A stretch of 64,000 bases of DNA from contig NC_049988.1 of assembly GCF_000003815.2 (NCBI RefSeq), positions 5,842,950 to 5,906,949 on the forward strand. The letters are read 5' to 3'. The notes beneath the pieces are model-generated. The model searched no databases and was not told the DNA's origin. It saw only the letters and a list, made by a program, of their open reading frames with translations. A program made the translations under genes and the position numbers. This DNA is from Branchiostoma floridae (lineage: Eukaryota; Chordata; Leptocardii; Amphioxiformes; Branchiostomatidae). Of the stretch, positions 35,053 to 46,139 are shown piece by piece (the first letter of the stretch is position 1; every line of letters starts with the position of its first letter).

Positions 35053-35848
35053 CCCTCAAACACCCGAGCGGGGTCTTTGAGAAGTCACCCGTGACTTTGT
35101 CATTCACATGCTATACTCGCCCAAGTTGTTTCGGAAATTGGCACAATATTGTGGAAATTATAAAAGTGTTCATTCCGTCTGGGGTCCAAATAGACCCCAG
35201 CAAAAAAAAAAAGATTCTTGAGACCCAACCCTAAACTCCTTATCGTATCACCCACATGAACTTGAACGTGGACATTTTTAGAATAGAAAAAAATCAACTT
35301 TTGCGTCATCTTCATATCATATGATGACATAATGACTTCATATAGCTAATAAGGGCAGTCATCTTGGATTTTGACCAATTGCGTCATGAAATTAGCATAA
35401 ATTATACGTTTTGAACCATTACATTGAACTTTATAGAATTTAATTGATAAAACAAGTGAGGTTTACCAAGAAAACCTTGTTTAAATCTAAATTTGCAAAT
35501 CTAGGCCTGTCAGGATTTCCTTGCAATGGCAACACAAAAAATAATGAACTTACTTTGTTGAAATCAAATTTCTGCTAACAACATTTTGTGATGATGTACA
35601 AAGTTTTGTAGCTTTAGACCTAGCCTTACATTTCACTTATGTGGCATAAAGGTTGCGGTCATTCTGATTATTTGCATAAATTATGATGATGAGCTGGAAT
35701 TAGCAACAGCTTAACATGTCAAAATATTTATCTATAATATGCGAAGCAATGTATGTACAATGATCACCAATACGAATTGGAAAGGAAATTTAATTGCACA
35801 AAAGATTTTGGTCATTTTAGACGCAAGAAAAGGTCGGGTGTTTGAGGG
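35053..35848. mobile_element. 796-bp piggyBac-like MITE in the lectin 3' UTR
   Basis: TTAA (35049-35052) then CCCTCAAACACCCGA; the right end TCGGGTGTTTGAGGG is followed by TTAA (35849-35852). CCYT ends plus TTAA are the piggyBac signature. A subterminal GGGTCCAAATAGACCCC palindrome lies near 35180. The left TTAA begins at the base after the lectin stop codon (TAA at 35046-35048). No transposase. Confidence 0.9.
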
Positions 35849-35852
35849 TTAA

Positions 35853-36587
35853 CACATAGAAGAAAAGAAAAAGTCATGATACAAATGAATGTTTTCGTCT
35901 ATTCCCATTGTCATTTGCGATTATTTGTTACAAAAATGTATTTTTGTAAATTCAAGGTGGTGGACATAAGGCGGAGTGATCCTGACTATCACAGGGACAT
36001 GGTTGCATGATCACATACTAACTGCATTTAAGGTCTCATTGATGTATTGCTCCGAGTGGGGTGTGTTGCCTAAAATAGATCCGAGGCAAAAAATAAACGA
36101 CTGCATAGACGCGTGTTTTTGGTGGTGAGCCAGCGGAACTTTGGTGAAAGCTTGTTTGTAACTGAAGAAATTAGGAGGTACATTTTTGCAGCCGCGCTAG
36201 GTCGGAGGTACACAGTCCAGGGTTCTGAGTGGTGTGGTTGAACACTAACAGCGAAAGTGTATCTTGCAGGGATTGACTAATCGTAGTTTGTAATTGCTAT
36301 GAAAAAAAAGAACCAGACGAGTGTATAGTTGACGTTGGCAATTTTTTTCACACGATATAGGGTAAATGTGCTCAACATAGAATGAAAATCTGCTGATATT
36401 TCATGTAGCTTTATTATGAATGTGCCCATGTAAACCCCGAATTATAACATAGAAGTCTATGGGAAGAAAATACTCATCATCCAAATAGTGGACACAGAAT
36501 ACTGTCTTGGGGTTTGTACTTGGGTACGGCTATTTCAAGTTTCTTTTTTAATTATAAAATTATGCAGGACTTTTTATGTTACATGTG
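35853..36587. other. No gene recognised
   Basis: AT-rich; no coding or repeat signal identified. Confidence 0.5.
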
Positions 36588-36809
36588 TAACGCCAGTCCT
36601 CCTTTATCCGCGGGGTAGCCTATATCCGTCGTTGTTGAAAACAGATTTTTGGGGGGATATCAAGTCGACGGGCGTTAATTTTAGACTACAATCTTATTTT
36701 GGCAATATTGCAGTTTGAAACCATCGTCCGTCGAGTTGATATTCCTCGATTTCATGTTTTAGATACAACGGATATAGATTACCCCGCGGATAAAGGTAAA
36801 CTAGAGTTA
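36588..36809. mobile_element. Hairpin MITE, CCTTTATCCGCGGGGTA family, copy 1
   Basis: Left arm has CCTTTATCCGCGGGGTAGCC then TATATCCGT and, further in, TCAAGTCGACGGGCG. The right arm is the inverse (CCGTCGAGTTGATATTCC ... TACCCCGCGGATAAAGG). Outer TAAC/GTTA ends match. Confidence 0.8.
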
Positions 36810-36935
36810 ATTACTACACACCGTTATCGCTGCTTTTTTTATCCGCCAAGAACTCTAAAAATGTTTGATTATAGGAAGACAAAAATATTTGATTTATAAG
36901 AATTGCAAAAAAAATGTTGACATGTAATCTATTTG

Positions 36936-37155
36936 TAACAAAAGTTCAGCTTTATCGGCGAGGTAACCTATATACGCTGTATTCATAAGAGCGTATTTAA
37001 ACCTATCAAGTCGACGGGCAATGGTCTCCAATTGCAATGTTTTCAGAACATTCCGTTTTTTAAAACCACCGTCCGTCGACGTGATATCCCTAAATGCTCT
37101 GTTTCTAAAAGCAACGGATATAGGTTTACCCCGGATAAAGGTGAACTAGTGTTAA
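36936..37155. mobile_element. Hairpin MITE, CCTTTATCCGCGGGGTA family, copy 2
   Basis: Same arrangement as 36588-36809 but more diverged: left CTTTATCGGCGAGGTAACC, inner CAAGTCGACGGGCAA, right CCGTCGACGTGATATCCC and TACCCCGGATAAAGGTG, ending AACTAGTGTTA. It lies 126 bp from copy 1. Confidence 0.8.
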
Positions 37156-37159
37156 GAAA

Positions 37160-37975
37160 AAAAAATCCAAAATAACAAGGACGTTTTTAAGATTTTATTT
37201 AAAATTCTTTGCTTTTCTGTTTTATATATTTCGTAGTGCTAAAGAAAATAGCCTTTTATCATACTTCAAGCGCTGTTCCTTTGACTGATCTTCGAATCCT
37301 ATATTCCAGTACATACCGTATTGAATAAGACCTTACCAAGGGTCATCAAAAGTTCAGTTGCTAGATAAGTGAAGACATTGGTGTCAGTGTATTATATCGG
37401 GTGTACAATCATCTTCTTAGAAATTTACATGAAAAGTCTATCGTGCAAGAGCTCTTAGAGACACTTAATTCACTTCACTGAGGAAACTTTGTAATTAATA
37501 ATGTATTATTTTAACATAAACATTGTTAGGCGTTTAAATCTTCACGAGTCAGTTTTTGTAGACCAGTATATCCGTTATATCACCACTGAAGTTGTTTTAA
37601 GTCTATTCATTAGAAGTCAAGAGTTTCGTCTAGATGTGGATCAATTGTATCATCAATATTCTCTACCAAAGTCGGTTTCGTCAAAAGGTATCTCTTTAGG
37701 TCATACAATTACTTGAATGTTTAAAGAAGACTAATTGACTCATTTTCTATTTGTAGCAAAATTTAATAAGTCTGACAATGAAAAAGCATTGCCGTGGTGA
37801 CGAAGTTCCGATTTATATAATATTTCTATTCATGTGCAACTGTTGTTGGTGGCGTGTTTTAGTATTCATAAAGATTGCTTAATACAATGAATTGCGAATG
37901 TTTGGGGGCATTAATGTGAAGTAAAAAGCGATCTCTTGTGCGTGACGAGTGTCGTATTTCATTTTTTTAATGAAG
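37160..37975. other. No gene recognised
   Basis: AT-rich; an open stretch at 37501-37716 has no motif. Confidence 0.5.
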
Positions 37976-37977
37976 AA

Positions 37978-38215
37978 TCATAGATGTGTCTCATAGACGT
38001 GTCTCAAAGATGTGTGTCATAGACGTGTCTCATGATCATAGATGTGTCTCTTGGACGTGTCTCATAGATATGTCTCATAGATGTGCCTCATAGATGTGTC
38101 TCATAGATGTGTCTCATAGGTGTGTCTCTTGGACATGTCTCTTGGACGTGTCTCATAGATATTTCTCATAGATGTGCCTCATAGATGTGTCTCATAGATG
38201 TGTCTCTGACATGAT
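37978..38215 (+). repeat. 13-bp minisatellite ATGTGTCTCATAG
   Basis: About 17 copies of ATGTGTCTCATAG with the variant ACGTGTCTCTTGG. A block near 38040-38085 recurs at 38125-38185. Confidence 0.9.
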
Positions 38216-38229
38216 CATAATACGCTGGC

Positions 38230-38400
38230 AACAATGTGCGTGTGTGCTTCTGTGTGTGCGTGCGTGCTGCGTGTGTGCTCGTGCGTGCATGCGTGCGTGT
38301 GTGTGCGCATTCGTGTGTGTGCGCATTCGTGTGTGTGCGTACGTGTAAACGTGTGTGCGTGTGTTTGTATGTGTCCGTGTGTTCGTGCGTGTGCGTGCGG
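38230..38400 (+). repeat. (GT)n/(GTGC)n-rich microsatellite
   Basis: Imperfect GTGTGTGCGTGCGTG run with GTGTGTGCGCATTC repeated twice. It creates open frames on both strands that are not genes. Confidence 0.9.
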
Positions 38401-38426
38401 TTGATCAAATATTACTGGGAATTTAA

Positions 38427-38500
38427 AACGGAGTTGATAGACTGGAACAGGCCTGACCCTGGGGGCCATTTTTACTAATAGCCTGGAACAGGCCTGATCA
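38427..38500 (+). repeat. Isolated monomers of the 45-bp minisatellite
   Basis: GATAGACTGGAACAGGCCTG and TAGCCTGGAACAGGCCTGAT, about 41 bp apart, match the unit arrayed at 19853-20905, 18 kb away. Confidence 0.85.
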
Positions 38501-39936
38501 CGCGTGGATTTATGAACGATTCTCCCAAAAATGTCACAGCAAAAAAAGACTTGAATATGATGATGGAGTCCTTACAACGCTTTGATAGTAATTAAGATGC
38601 AGCTTATAACATTCCATTGTCTTGCGAGACAGAAGGATGCCAAAAACATAACAACAGTGCAGTCTGGTGCATGCAGTTTGAATATCAACCGCTGGAAGTC
38701 GCTGCTAGACCATGTACCTCTGTCGCGTAATCAAATGAACTACACCAAGCAGCAGCGCCCTCTAGCGATCTATGTACAAAGTGCACGAGATTCTCAGCTC
38801 CAGATGGCGTCATCAGCACCATGGTCGGAACCACTCATGTACACTGTACCTTCAAGTTTGTGAAACCTCAGCTGATGGCAAAAGCGGCTTTATCTCCATA
38901 ATGGTGACGACTTTGCATTCTAGTAAGTACATATCATGGAGTTATGGAGTTAAGACTTTCAACTGGCTGTCGTTTTGTTTAAAGGGCATAATGGTTAACT
39001 ATGAACTATGATAAACAGCCGAAAAGTTACTTCCGGTTTCCACCCCCCTCCCCCCATATGTATTTCTATCGTCTTCACCATGTAGTTGTGACTCAATTCC
39101 AGACTTTGCGAACTTGTTGTCTTCCAAACACATTCTTGCTGAGCACTTTCAAATTATTTTTAAACCTTCAAATAGCTTCTTATTGGACACAGAAGAAAGA
39201 AAAATAAGAGTTTTCAATGTAGTTTCCTTCCTCGCGAACCGAAGGTGGAGGGGGGTAAGTTCCATGGAAGTTCGTTCCATTTCCCTCGTTCTTTGTCGTT
39301 GTTTCCCGAACATGTCTTTGAAAATGTCAGACAAACTCGTGTGGGGTTCACACACATAAACCTGGTTCTTAGTCTTGGATCTGGAGACACAGAATCGTGT
39401 TTGTCAGAGTTAAAGTTGGATTTGTTTGTGCGGTGTAAATGTAAATATGACAATGCAAGATTCAAAGGTGAGTTAAGTGCTTGAATGTCTATCAAAAAAT
39501 AACGTTATGTTTTGATTGGAATAATGATCAAAAGTATCATTGTAGGACATCTGATCATTTCAAGACATTTATCAGATATTTGTGTTTTGAAAACAGCTGC
39601 ACAGGTCTCAACACACAAGAGACAGACAGACAGTTTCATAAAGACTTCAACATGCTGGACCAGAGGTTTTTTTTTTTTTTTTGGTCAAAGTATGGATTTT
39701 GATTTTGTAGAACAGACCTGCTCTAACTATAGGACAATTTATAGTTTTAAAACTCTGGCAGGAAAGTAAAGGATTTTGTTTCATTGTTTGTTTCTCTTTT
39801 TAACAGGAGAGATAAAAACGTTTATTGAATATAATGAAATGATTGGACTTCTAATAACAATAGTATGTGTTGCATTTTTTTCCCCTCTGCTAGATGATTC
39901 TCAGCTTAAACTTGCCTACAGAAGAGGAAAGTAGGG
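38501..39936. other. No gene recognised
   Basis: Contains AGCAGCGCCCTCTAGCGATC near 38751, resembling the inverse of part of the 220-bp duplication at 18989. A 17-T run lies near 39667. No supported gene. Confidence 0.45.
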
Positions 39937-40960
39937 ATGGCCACATATAAGGTGGAACAAGGCTCTGAGAAAGGATTGAAGCCAGGTTAGAATAAAATCT
40001 TTGCACAAAAATTTGATAAAGCAGTTAACTATACAACTACTACTAGTACTAAATGTACATCAGATTCTACAACTGTTACAGTAACAGTAACAGTAAACTT
40101 AATGCTCATCCCTTTGGTTTGTGACTGTGCTTTGAATTATCATTATGATTATTAAATTCCTACATGTTTCCTTCTTAACTGTATCTTGTATACAGAACTA
40201 CTGAAGTCCTGTGCCCCGAGAGAAGTCCTGATACACTGTCATTGTCACAACTTTCTACTCTACTCTGAAGAAACCAGGACCTGGACAACACCTCACTTCT
40301 CTGAGTTCTTCAGGACAAGATTTTTCAGTAAGTCATAAGTTACAAGCCATAACATTTCATGAATGTGGTAGAATTCATTACTAAGAGTGTTACTAGTATA
40401 ATGAATTGTTTCAGAATCTAGCTACGATGGTGGTTTGAACATTTCTACTTCTTTCTTGACAAGTTTATTGACAATGACATAAACTGAGTGAAATTCCAAA
40501 TGTTACATTTTGTGTTTCATGCAGACATGCTGAAGTCTGTGGCCAGAGAAGACAGTAACTCTGACAACAGCAGCTGGTTTCTTCTTGTACACACTGAGCA
40601 GAACAAGACCCAGATGGACTGTACCACTTCTGTGAGTTCTTCAACACCAAGAAGCCTTTGAGGGAAGAAGTCTACATCCAAGTGTAACAGTAAGAAATAA
40701 TCTAAGCAGGACCAATGTTATTATATATTATCCCTGCATTGCTACAGATTCTAGCTACACTGGTGGCAGCTTTTAACATTTCAGTTTTACTCTTCTTTGA
40801 CAAGTTTGTAGACAATCTGAGTGAGATTCAAAATGTTGCATTTTGTGCTTCATACAGACATGATGAAGTCTGTGGCCAGTCAGAAGACAGTAACTTTGAC
40901 AGCTGGTTTCTTCTTGTCTCGAATTTATCACAGAGACGAAATTATCTATTTTGCTTATTG
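39937..40960 (+). pseudogene. Unrecognised gene with repeated phase-1 exons, decaying
   Basis: A short ATG exon (39937-39985, MATYKVEQGSEKGLKP) ends in phase 1 at CCAG|GTTAG. Exon 2 (40196-40327) starts ELLKSCA and contains HFSEFFRTRFF. Exon 3 (40525-40689) is a homologous copy: MLKSVAREDS, WFLLVHTEQNKTQMD, then after a frame change HFCEFFNTKKPLREEVYIQV. Both are multiples of three and enter and leave in phase 1. A third copy begins at 40858 (MMKSVA, SWFLLV) and breaks off. The intron before exon 3 is also duplicated (about 40410 versus 40735). I do not recognise the family. The in-frame stop in exon 3 and the truncated third copy suggest decay. Confidence 0.5.
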
Positions 40961-40999
40961 CTGCCTATAGTTAAAAGCTACATGTATCAAATGATATAG

Positions 41000-41465
41000 A
41001 TATAAGAATAATAAGCCACATCAGTTTATATGATATACTTGTTACTTTAGTAGTATATGTAAGACAAACTTAATGTGTGGTTTATATAATAAGAAACATG
41101 GCATTAAGACTTGAGGTGCAGAAATCTGCATTAAAAAAAAGGAATGTTTATACTGATTAACTTGCCATGACCTTAGAAGTAGTATTTAGAAGTAATTGAA
41201 AAATTTGTAATGTCATGTTCTTGGTTAGTTATTTCAATATTGTAATTTGGGAAGGGAACTTTGAAATACACACGGATAATTACCCATAGATTTCTGCATT
41301 TTGTATTGCATCATCATCATCATCCCAATTCTGGATCTCAACTGGTGACAGTTGATGACCTTTCACCCATGGGGTCAACCTCAAATTCTATACACAATCA
41401 TGACTTTTATATAATTCATCATAAGTTTGATTTCTTGTTCCAAATCTGAGATGAATAAGCCTATT
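41000..41465. other. No gene recognised
   Basis: AT-rich; a CATCATCATCATCATCCCAA stretch near 41310. No gene supported. Confidence 0.5.
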
Positions 41466-41469
41466 TGCA

Positions 41470-41694
41470 TTTACCAGTACGCATGCGCGGAATTTCCTTA
41501 GCAACGAAAAAAGTGAGATAAACAAGTCGCGTTCGACAGGGCAGCGTGTGTCCAGGTTCAATGTTCAAGTGTCGAGATTTTTAGCCTCTACACGGCGTTA
41601 ACGGCAGCTACCCGCCTGGATCTGATGTTCCAGCGATGTCCTAAACCTTGTGTACCTGAAACACCGTGTTCAGTTTCTCTTCAGAGGAATTTAC
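41470..41694 (+). promoter_or_regulatory. Possible promoter and 5' non-coding exon of the THAP transposase
   Basis: TACGCATGCGCGG near 41478 matches the NRF-1 pattern. The following stretch is richer in G+C and ends in TTTACG|GTACG, a donor-like site. It pairs with the acceptor TTCCTTTTTTTTAAG| just before the THAP start (42306). Transcription is inferred, not shown. Confidence 0.3.
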
Positions 41695-42305
41695 GGTACG
41701 TTTTTTGACGGTATCCAAGCAAGTGTTACCACAGTTAGTGATAACGCATGCATCCCTCCCCCATGCACGATGCCATCTATCTTTGCCGCTTACTTCTAGA
41801 ATTTCTGTCCATTCTCACTACAGCCAGGTTTTTGTCTGTAAAGGTTACCAGTGTGACATAATTAGGAAATTTTAACCTACGTATGTTATAAACCGCAAAA
41901 ATGTTAGCTAAAATGCACGACCTTGTGTCTTCACAATAATGAAAGCCGATATGGTCACTGTCTCGTGATCTCTCGTGTCCGGACATGACCCCGCTTGCAC
42001 TGACTGAGGAGCTTTCGTACTGTGACCAACACTTCGATTAGAAAGATAAAAAAAATGTTAAGAACCAACAGCGAGTACACTAATAATCGCAGTAAATGGC
42101 TTGGATGTCCGTATTAGTATTAAACTGGTGCTTTAGGTTGAAAAATTGTACTAATAAATGTGCAAGCAAGGTCGCTGCAAGTTATGCAAACTTGACGGTG
42201 GGGACGGGTGCATGTAGAATGTGCATTGAAGTGTATTGCGCTTTAAAGCTGTATTTTTTGTTTAAGTGTTGATATTTGCTTTAATGTTTCTTCCTTTTTT
42301 TTAAG

Positions 42306-43185
42306 GTGCCGGAGTTCAACATGAGGCTGTGTGCAGTGGTCGGCTGCGGTAATGGAACATACCAACCAAGGCGGTTTCAACCTTCTTGTATCAACTTTAA
42401 AAAAAGGAAGTCAGGGACATGTCCAAATAAAAACATGGACCAAAAAAAGGATTTTGATGATGCAACTGTCCTCAACCTTTCCAGCTATGCATTTCCCACT
42501 GACAAGAAAGACCCATGGTCGGACAAAACTGTTCTTGCTCACAGATTGCCAACACTTGGGTTCGCTTCCTGTCTGTTACACTACAACCACTGATAGTATG
42601 GCCAAGTAGAGCTGCAATTTCCAAGACCTTGCCACCACAGTTCAAGAAACAATGTAGTAGAATAAGATGCATAATTGATTGTACAGAAATATTTATTGAG
42701 AGACCTAGATCTTTAGACTTACAAGCCTCCACATGGTATGACTATAAAAACACAATACTTTAAAGCCGTTTGTGGGGATCACACCAAATGGGCACATCTC
42801 CTTTCTTTCAAAGACCTATGGTGGAAGAGCCTCTGATGTGTTCATTACCTGGGACTGTGGCTTTTTAGATTTGGTTGATCCAAATGACGTTATAAAAATA
42901 ATGGCAGATAGGGGATTTCCAATCCAGGAGGACCTGATGCTGCTGAATGCAACACTAGAAATACCACCAGCAGCATAGGGGAGGCGACACATGACAAGAG
43001 ACAAAGTAAAGAAAACAAAAACTGTTGCAAACTTGAGGATCCGCGTAGAGCGTGCTAACAATCGACTGAAGGACTTCAAAATCCTGGAGGGTATATTTCC
43101 CATAACACTCATGTCAGCAGTAGATGACATTATCAAGGTCTGTGCTGCATTGGTTCGGAACCTGCAGCCAGACTTGGTCAAATAA
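42306..43185 (+). pseudogene. THAP/DDE_Tnp_4 transposase remnant (PIF/Harbinger type)
   Basis: The ATG at 42321 starts MRLCAVVGCGNGTYQ, the usual first part of a THAP C2CH zinc finger. In other frames the DDE_Tnp_4 core follows. First Asp: IIDCTEIFIERP (about 42670-42705). Then PNGHISFLSKTYGGRASDVF, with the second Asp in GGRASD. Then IMADRGFPI. The catalytic Glu is in RIRVERANNRLKDFKIL (about 43040-43090). A frameshift near 42758 separates the first Asp from the rest and an in-frame TAG lies at 42976-42978. The region between the THAP start and the core is shortened. Once a cut-and-paste transposase, now inactive by reading frame. No matching TIRs found. Confidence 0.8.
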
Positions 43186-43205
43186 ACAGTTGGCATACAA
43201 GCCAT

Positions 43206-43905
43206 TCAAGTTGGCAGAGATAAACTGTATTGAATTGCTGGCAGCTGAGTGCCAGTGGCTTTTTTAATGATCCTTTACTAATTATGTTGTGATAGCAGGA
43301 AACTGTGACCGATGATAATAATGACAATGTAATGAAGATGTAATAGATAAAAGTGGATCCTTTCTGTAACATGTCCTCAAATGTATTCTCAAACATTTTT
43401 CATACATTAAGTTGTGAGTTCTGTACATTTATGCTGCCATACTGGTGGTGATGTAGGAACATATTTTTTGGAATAAAATCAACGGGATCTTACTTTTGCC
43501 TTTGTTCATGAAGTGGCTTGTGTAATGGGAAATGATTTATCGAACAGACAAACTAACAAACTAGCAGTAGGAGCTCACAATAATTATGTTTTCCCGATAT
43601 GGATAAAATTGCTCTTGCTGGTGTCTTCTTTTCATTTCTTTTTCTACTGTCAGGAACCAATCAGAGCTTATAACTGCCATGAACCAATCAATTTTAGAAC
43701 TGCATTAGCAAATTAGCAGTATAACTATGAAGAACCGTCCTGTGTCTTAGCTCTTCATGTGTATAAACTTCCGCCTCCTCATCCATTACGGATGAGGAAC
43801 GAAAATGAAAACTCCACTTACTTCATATACTGTCAGTAAAACACAAACACACGTCTTACACCAGACTTCAAAAACTTAAAATTATCTTTATTCTTAACTG
43901 ACAGT
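43206..43905. other. No gene recognised
   Basis: AT-rich; no further coding or repeats. Confidence 0.45.
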
Positions 43906-43909
43906 TCTA

Positions 43910-44110
43910 GAATCTTCTTTAGAACAGGTGTACGTTCGTACCTGTCAGGTGGGAACACCTGCGGCGCCGCACGGCGCAGCGCGGAGCGCCATCTCCTTAA
44001 ACAAACGCTGACACTACACACGCGTGACGCAACACTGGGTTGGCAAGTTATCTCCCAAAATGGCGGATTTTACCCGTCATGCATTTCGCGCCGGTAATTG
44101 CGAATAGGCT
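43910..44110. other. CpG-rich block with AAAATGGCGG motif
   Basis: GGCGCCGCACGGCGCAGCGC near 43962 and AAAATGGCGGATTTTACC near 44056 stand out in AT-rich surroundings. The latter resembles a YY1-type promoter motif. No gene start could be linked to it. Confidence 0.25.
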
Positions 44111-44399
44111 TATATTGCTGACTTAATCTTTCATAATCTTGATCATTTTGTCATCATATTTTTGGTACACATTTTCTTAAAGCAAAGAAAAATCCTCTTA
44201 AATTTGATCTCCTGTACCAAATCTGACATAAACATTCCCAACTTCGTTTTTCATAATCTATAATTTAGTCAAGTTCAATCTCAATTCTCTTTACACCATA
44301 GCAATAATTGGCTTTGCCAATCTAGGTGAGTTCTTTGTTTTGATTCTAGATACCTGGTACTTGTTCTCTGGTTCGCTCTCCAGCTGGTAGGCTGGCCGT

Positions 44400-45050
44400 G
44401 CAATTGACTGTTTCAAATCAAGCTTGCCCTCAAAACTTCTTTCCCCTGTTTTTGTGACTTGAATGTTTTGACATACTTCCTGCCTAATTTACAAATCTTC
44501 CCCTAAACAGTTTTTGGATCAAACTCAATTTCTCTAAAGGTCGTTGTTCTCTGTCTCCATCTCGTAGGCTGACAGAACATTAATACTTGACGTGTTTAAA
44601 ATCAAGTTTACCCTCAAATCTGCCTTCTCCCAATTCCACAAATTGAAAGTCTTGATTTACTATTTGCCTAACTTTCAGATCCTCTCAAAGAGAGTGCCCA
44701 TCATGTTTCTGTAGTTTGCTGTTTTCTGTTTCCATTGGACCACAGACTCTTTGTCCGACAGCTAAGTGGAATTTGAATTCTAACTAATGAAAATATGTGA
44801 ATATAGCCCTCATATCTGCCTTCAAACCTGTTTTTATTTTTTCTATTTGAAAGTCTTGGTCTGCTCTCTGCCTAGCTTACCTTACAAAACTTCTCCAACT
44901 TCTTCCATGTCAGCCTATTCAGTAATGGTGCTCTCTGTCTCCATAGGCCATCTAAGAGACTCATCGCTGATTTGCAATCTCAGAATTTTAAAAATCAAGT
45001 TCGTCTTCATTTTTGACCCTCAAATCTTCCTTCCCATGTTAACATACGGG
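44400..45050 (+). repeat. Degenerate repeat, period about 185-200 bp
   Basis: TACCCTCAAATCTGCCTTC-like blocks at about 44425, 44608, 44806 and 45013 are each followed (except the last) by TTGAAAGTCTTGnnnT and CTGCCTAnnTTAC. Old tandem repeat, non-coding. Confidence 0.6.
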
Positions 45051-45059
45051 ACCTTTTCC

Positions 45060-46135
45060 AGACCTACTCTTTCTTATTATCTAAGCTCTATTCACTCGTC
45101 TGGTATTATGTGTAACTGGGAAGGACATATTCACAAATGTTACTACACCAAATACAGTCTCAATCAAGACATGGCTGCATCATATACCATCTTATTGCAA
45201 ACACTATGATCATGTTATTATGTTGAGGTTATATCTCAGATTCTTCAATCTGGAGTCATGTGAAGAGTATTTTTTAACTAGTTTAAAAAAGACAACATTT
45301 CACAAAATCTCAATTCTGTGTCCTCATTTTTAGTCCAGGTGTTACGAGTGGAGCCCTTTTGTTCATAATCTTGAAGATTATGCTTATTTCTTGAAAAGCC
45401 ATAAGTTGGAAAACTTTTGACATATTGTCAAACTTTTACCCTTTGATTGTTGAATGACTATCCACATAGTTCTATGTCATTTGCATTTGAATAGTAATCA
45501 ATCTTTACAACTGGATAAGGTATGAAAATTATTTTCTGGATTTTTTTATTTGAAAGACATCCATCCATTCTAAGGCTTTTATGAGACTCAATCATACAAA
45601 GCTTTTAAATAAATCTCCATTCCCTTGTTTGGAATCTTCCTTTGCTTGTGACACATTTATAAGTCACTCAGACTTTGACAATTGTCATTATTGGTCTCTG
45701 CTTTTGACTAATGAAATAGTCTGGTTGAAACACTTCCGTAAGTTTTGTTTGGTTGTTAGTCCGAGTTTGTACATTTTTGTTCTTCCTTCGTGCAATTTTT
45801 CTCAATTTTTCGTAATTGAAATTCACTGTGAATAGGTTCAGCTATGATAGTCATAGTCATACCACACAATAGTTATTTTTTGCCTTTAAGTTAATAAGCT
45901 TTATCAGAATGAGAAGTTCACTGATTGACACTATTGATGTTTTGTCACTTCATGCTACTTTCTTAAATGCCACACCGATCCACTGTCTGCTCCAAATTGG
46001 AAACTATGTTCTTTTATAGAATCTCCTGAGGTTCAGCAGATAGCCTTAAAATGTCTGTGTTATGTTGTTTTTTTTACCTCTTAACGTCTTGGCTAAGTGA
46101 CTAGATTCCGATACACTTGTGGTTTGCCGAAACAG
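45060..46135. other. No gene recognised
   Basis: AT-rich, T-biased sequence without motifs. Confidence 0.45.
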
Positions 46136-46139
46136 CCTG

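Noticed and set aside
38166-38478. Cys/Val- and His/Thr-rich open frames
   Set aside because: Translations of the GT-rich microsatellite.
43833-44021. Minus-strand frame in the CpG-rich block as a gene start
   Set aside because: Short, no motif, and no downstream exon could be linked.
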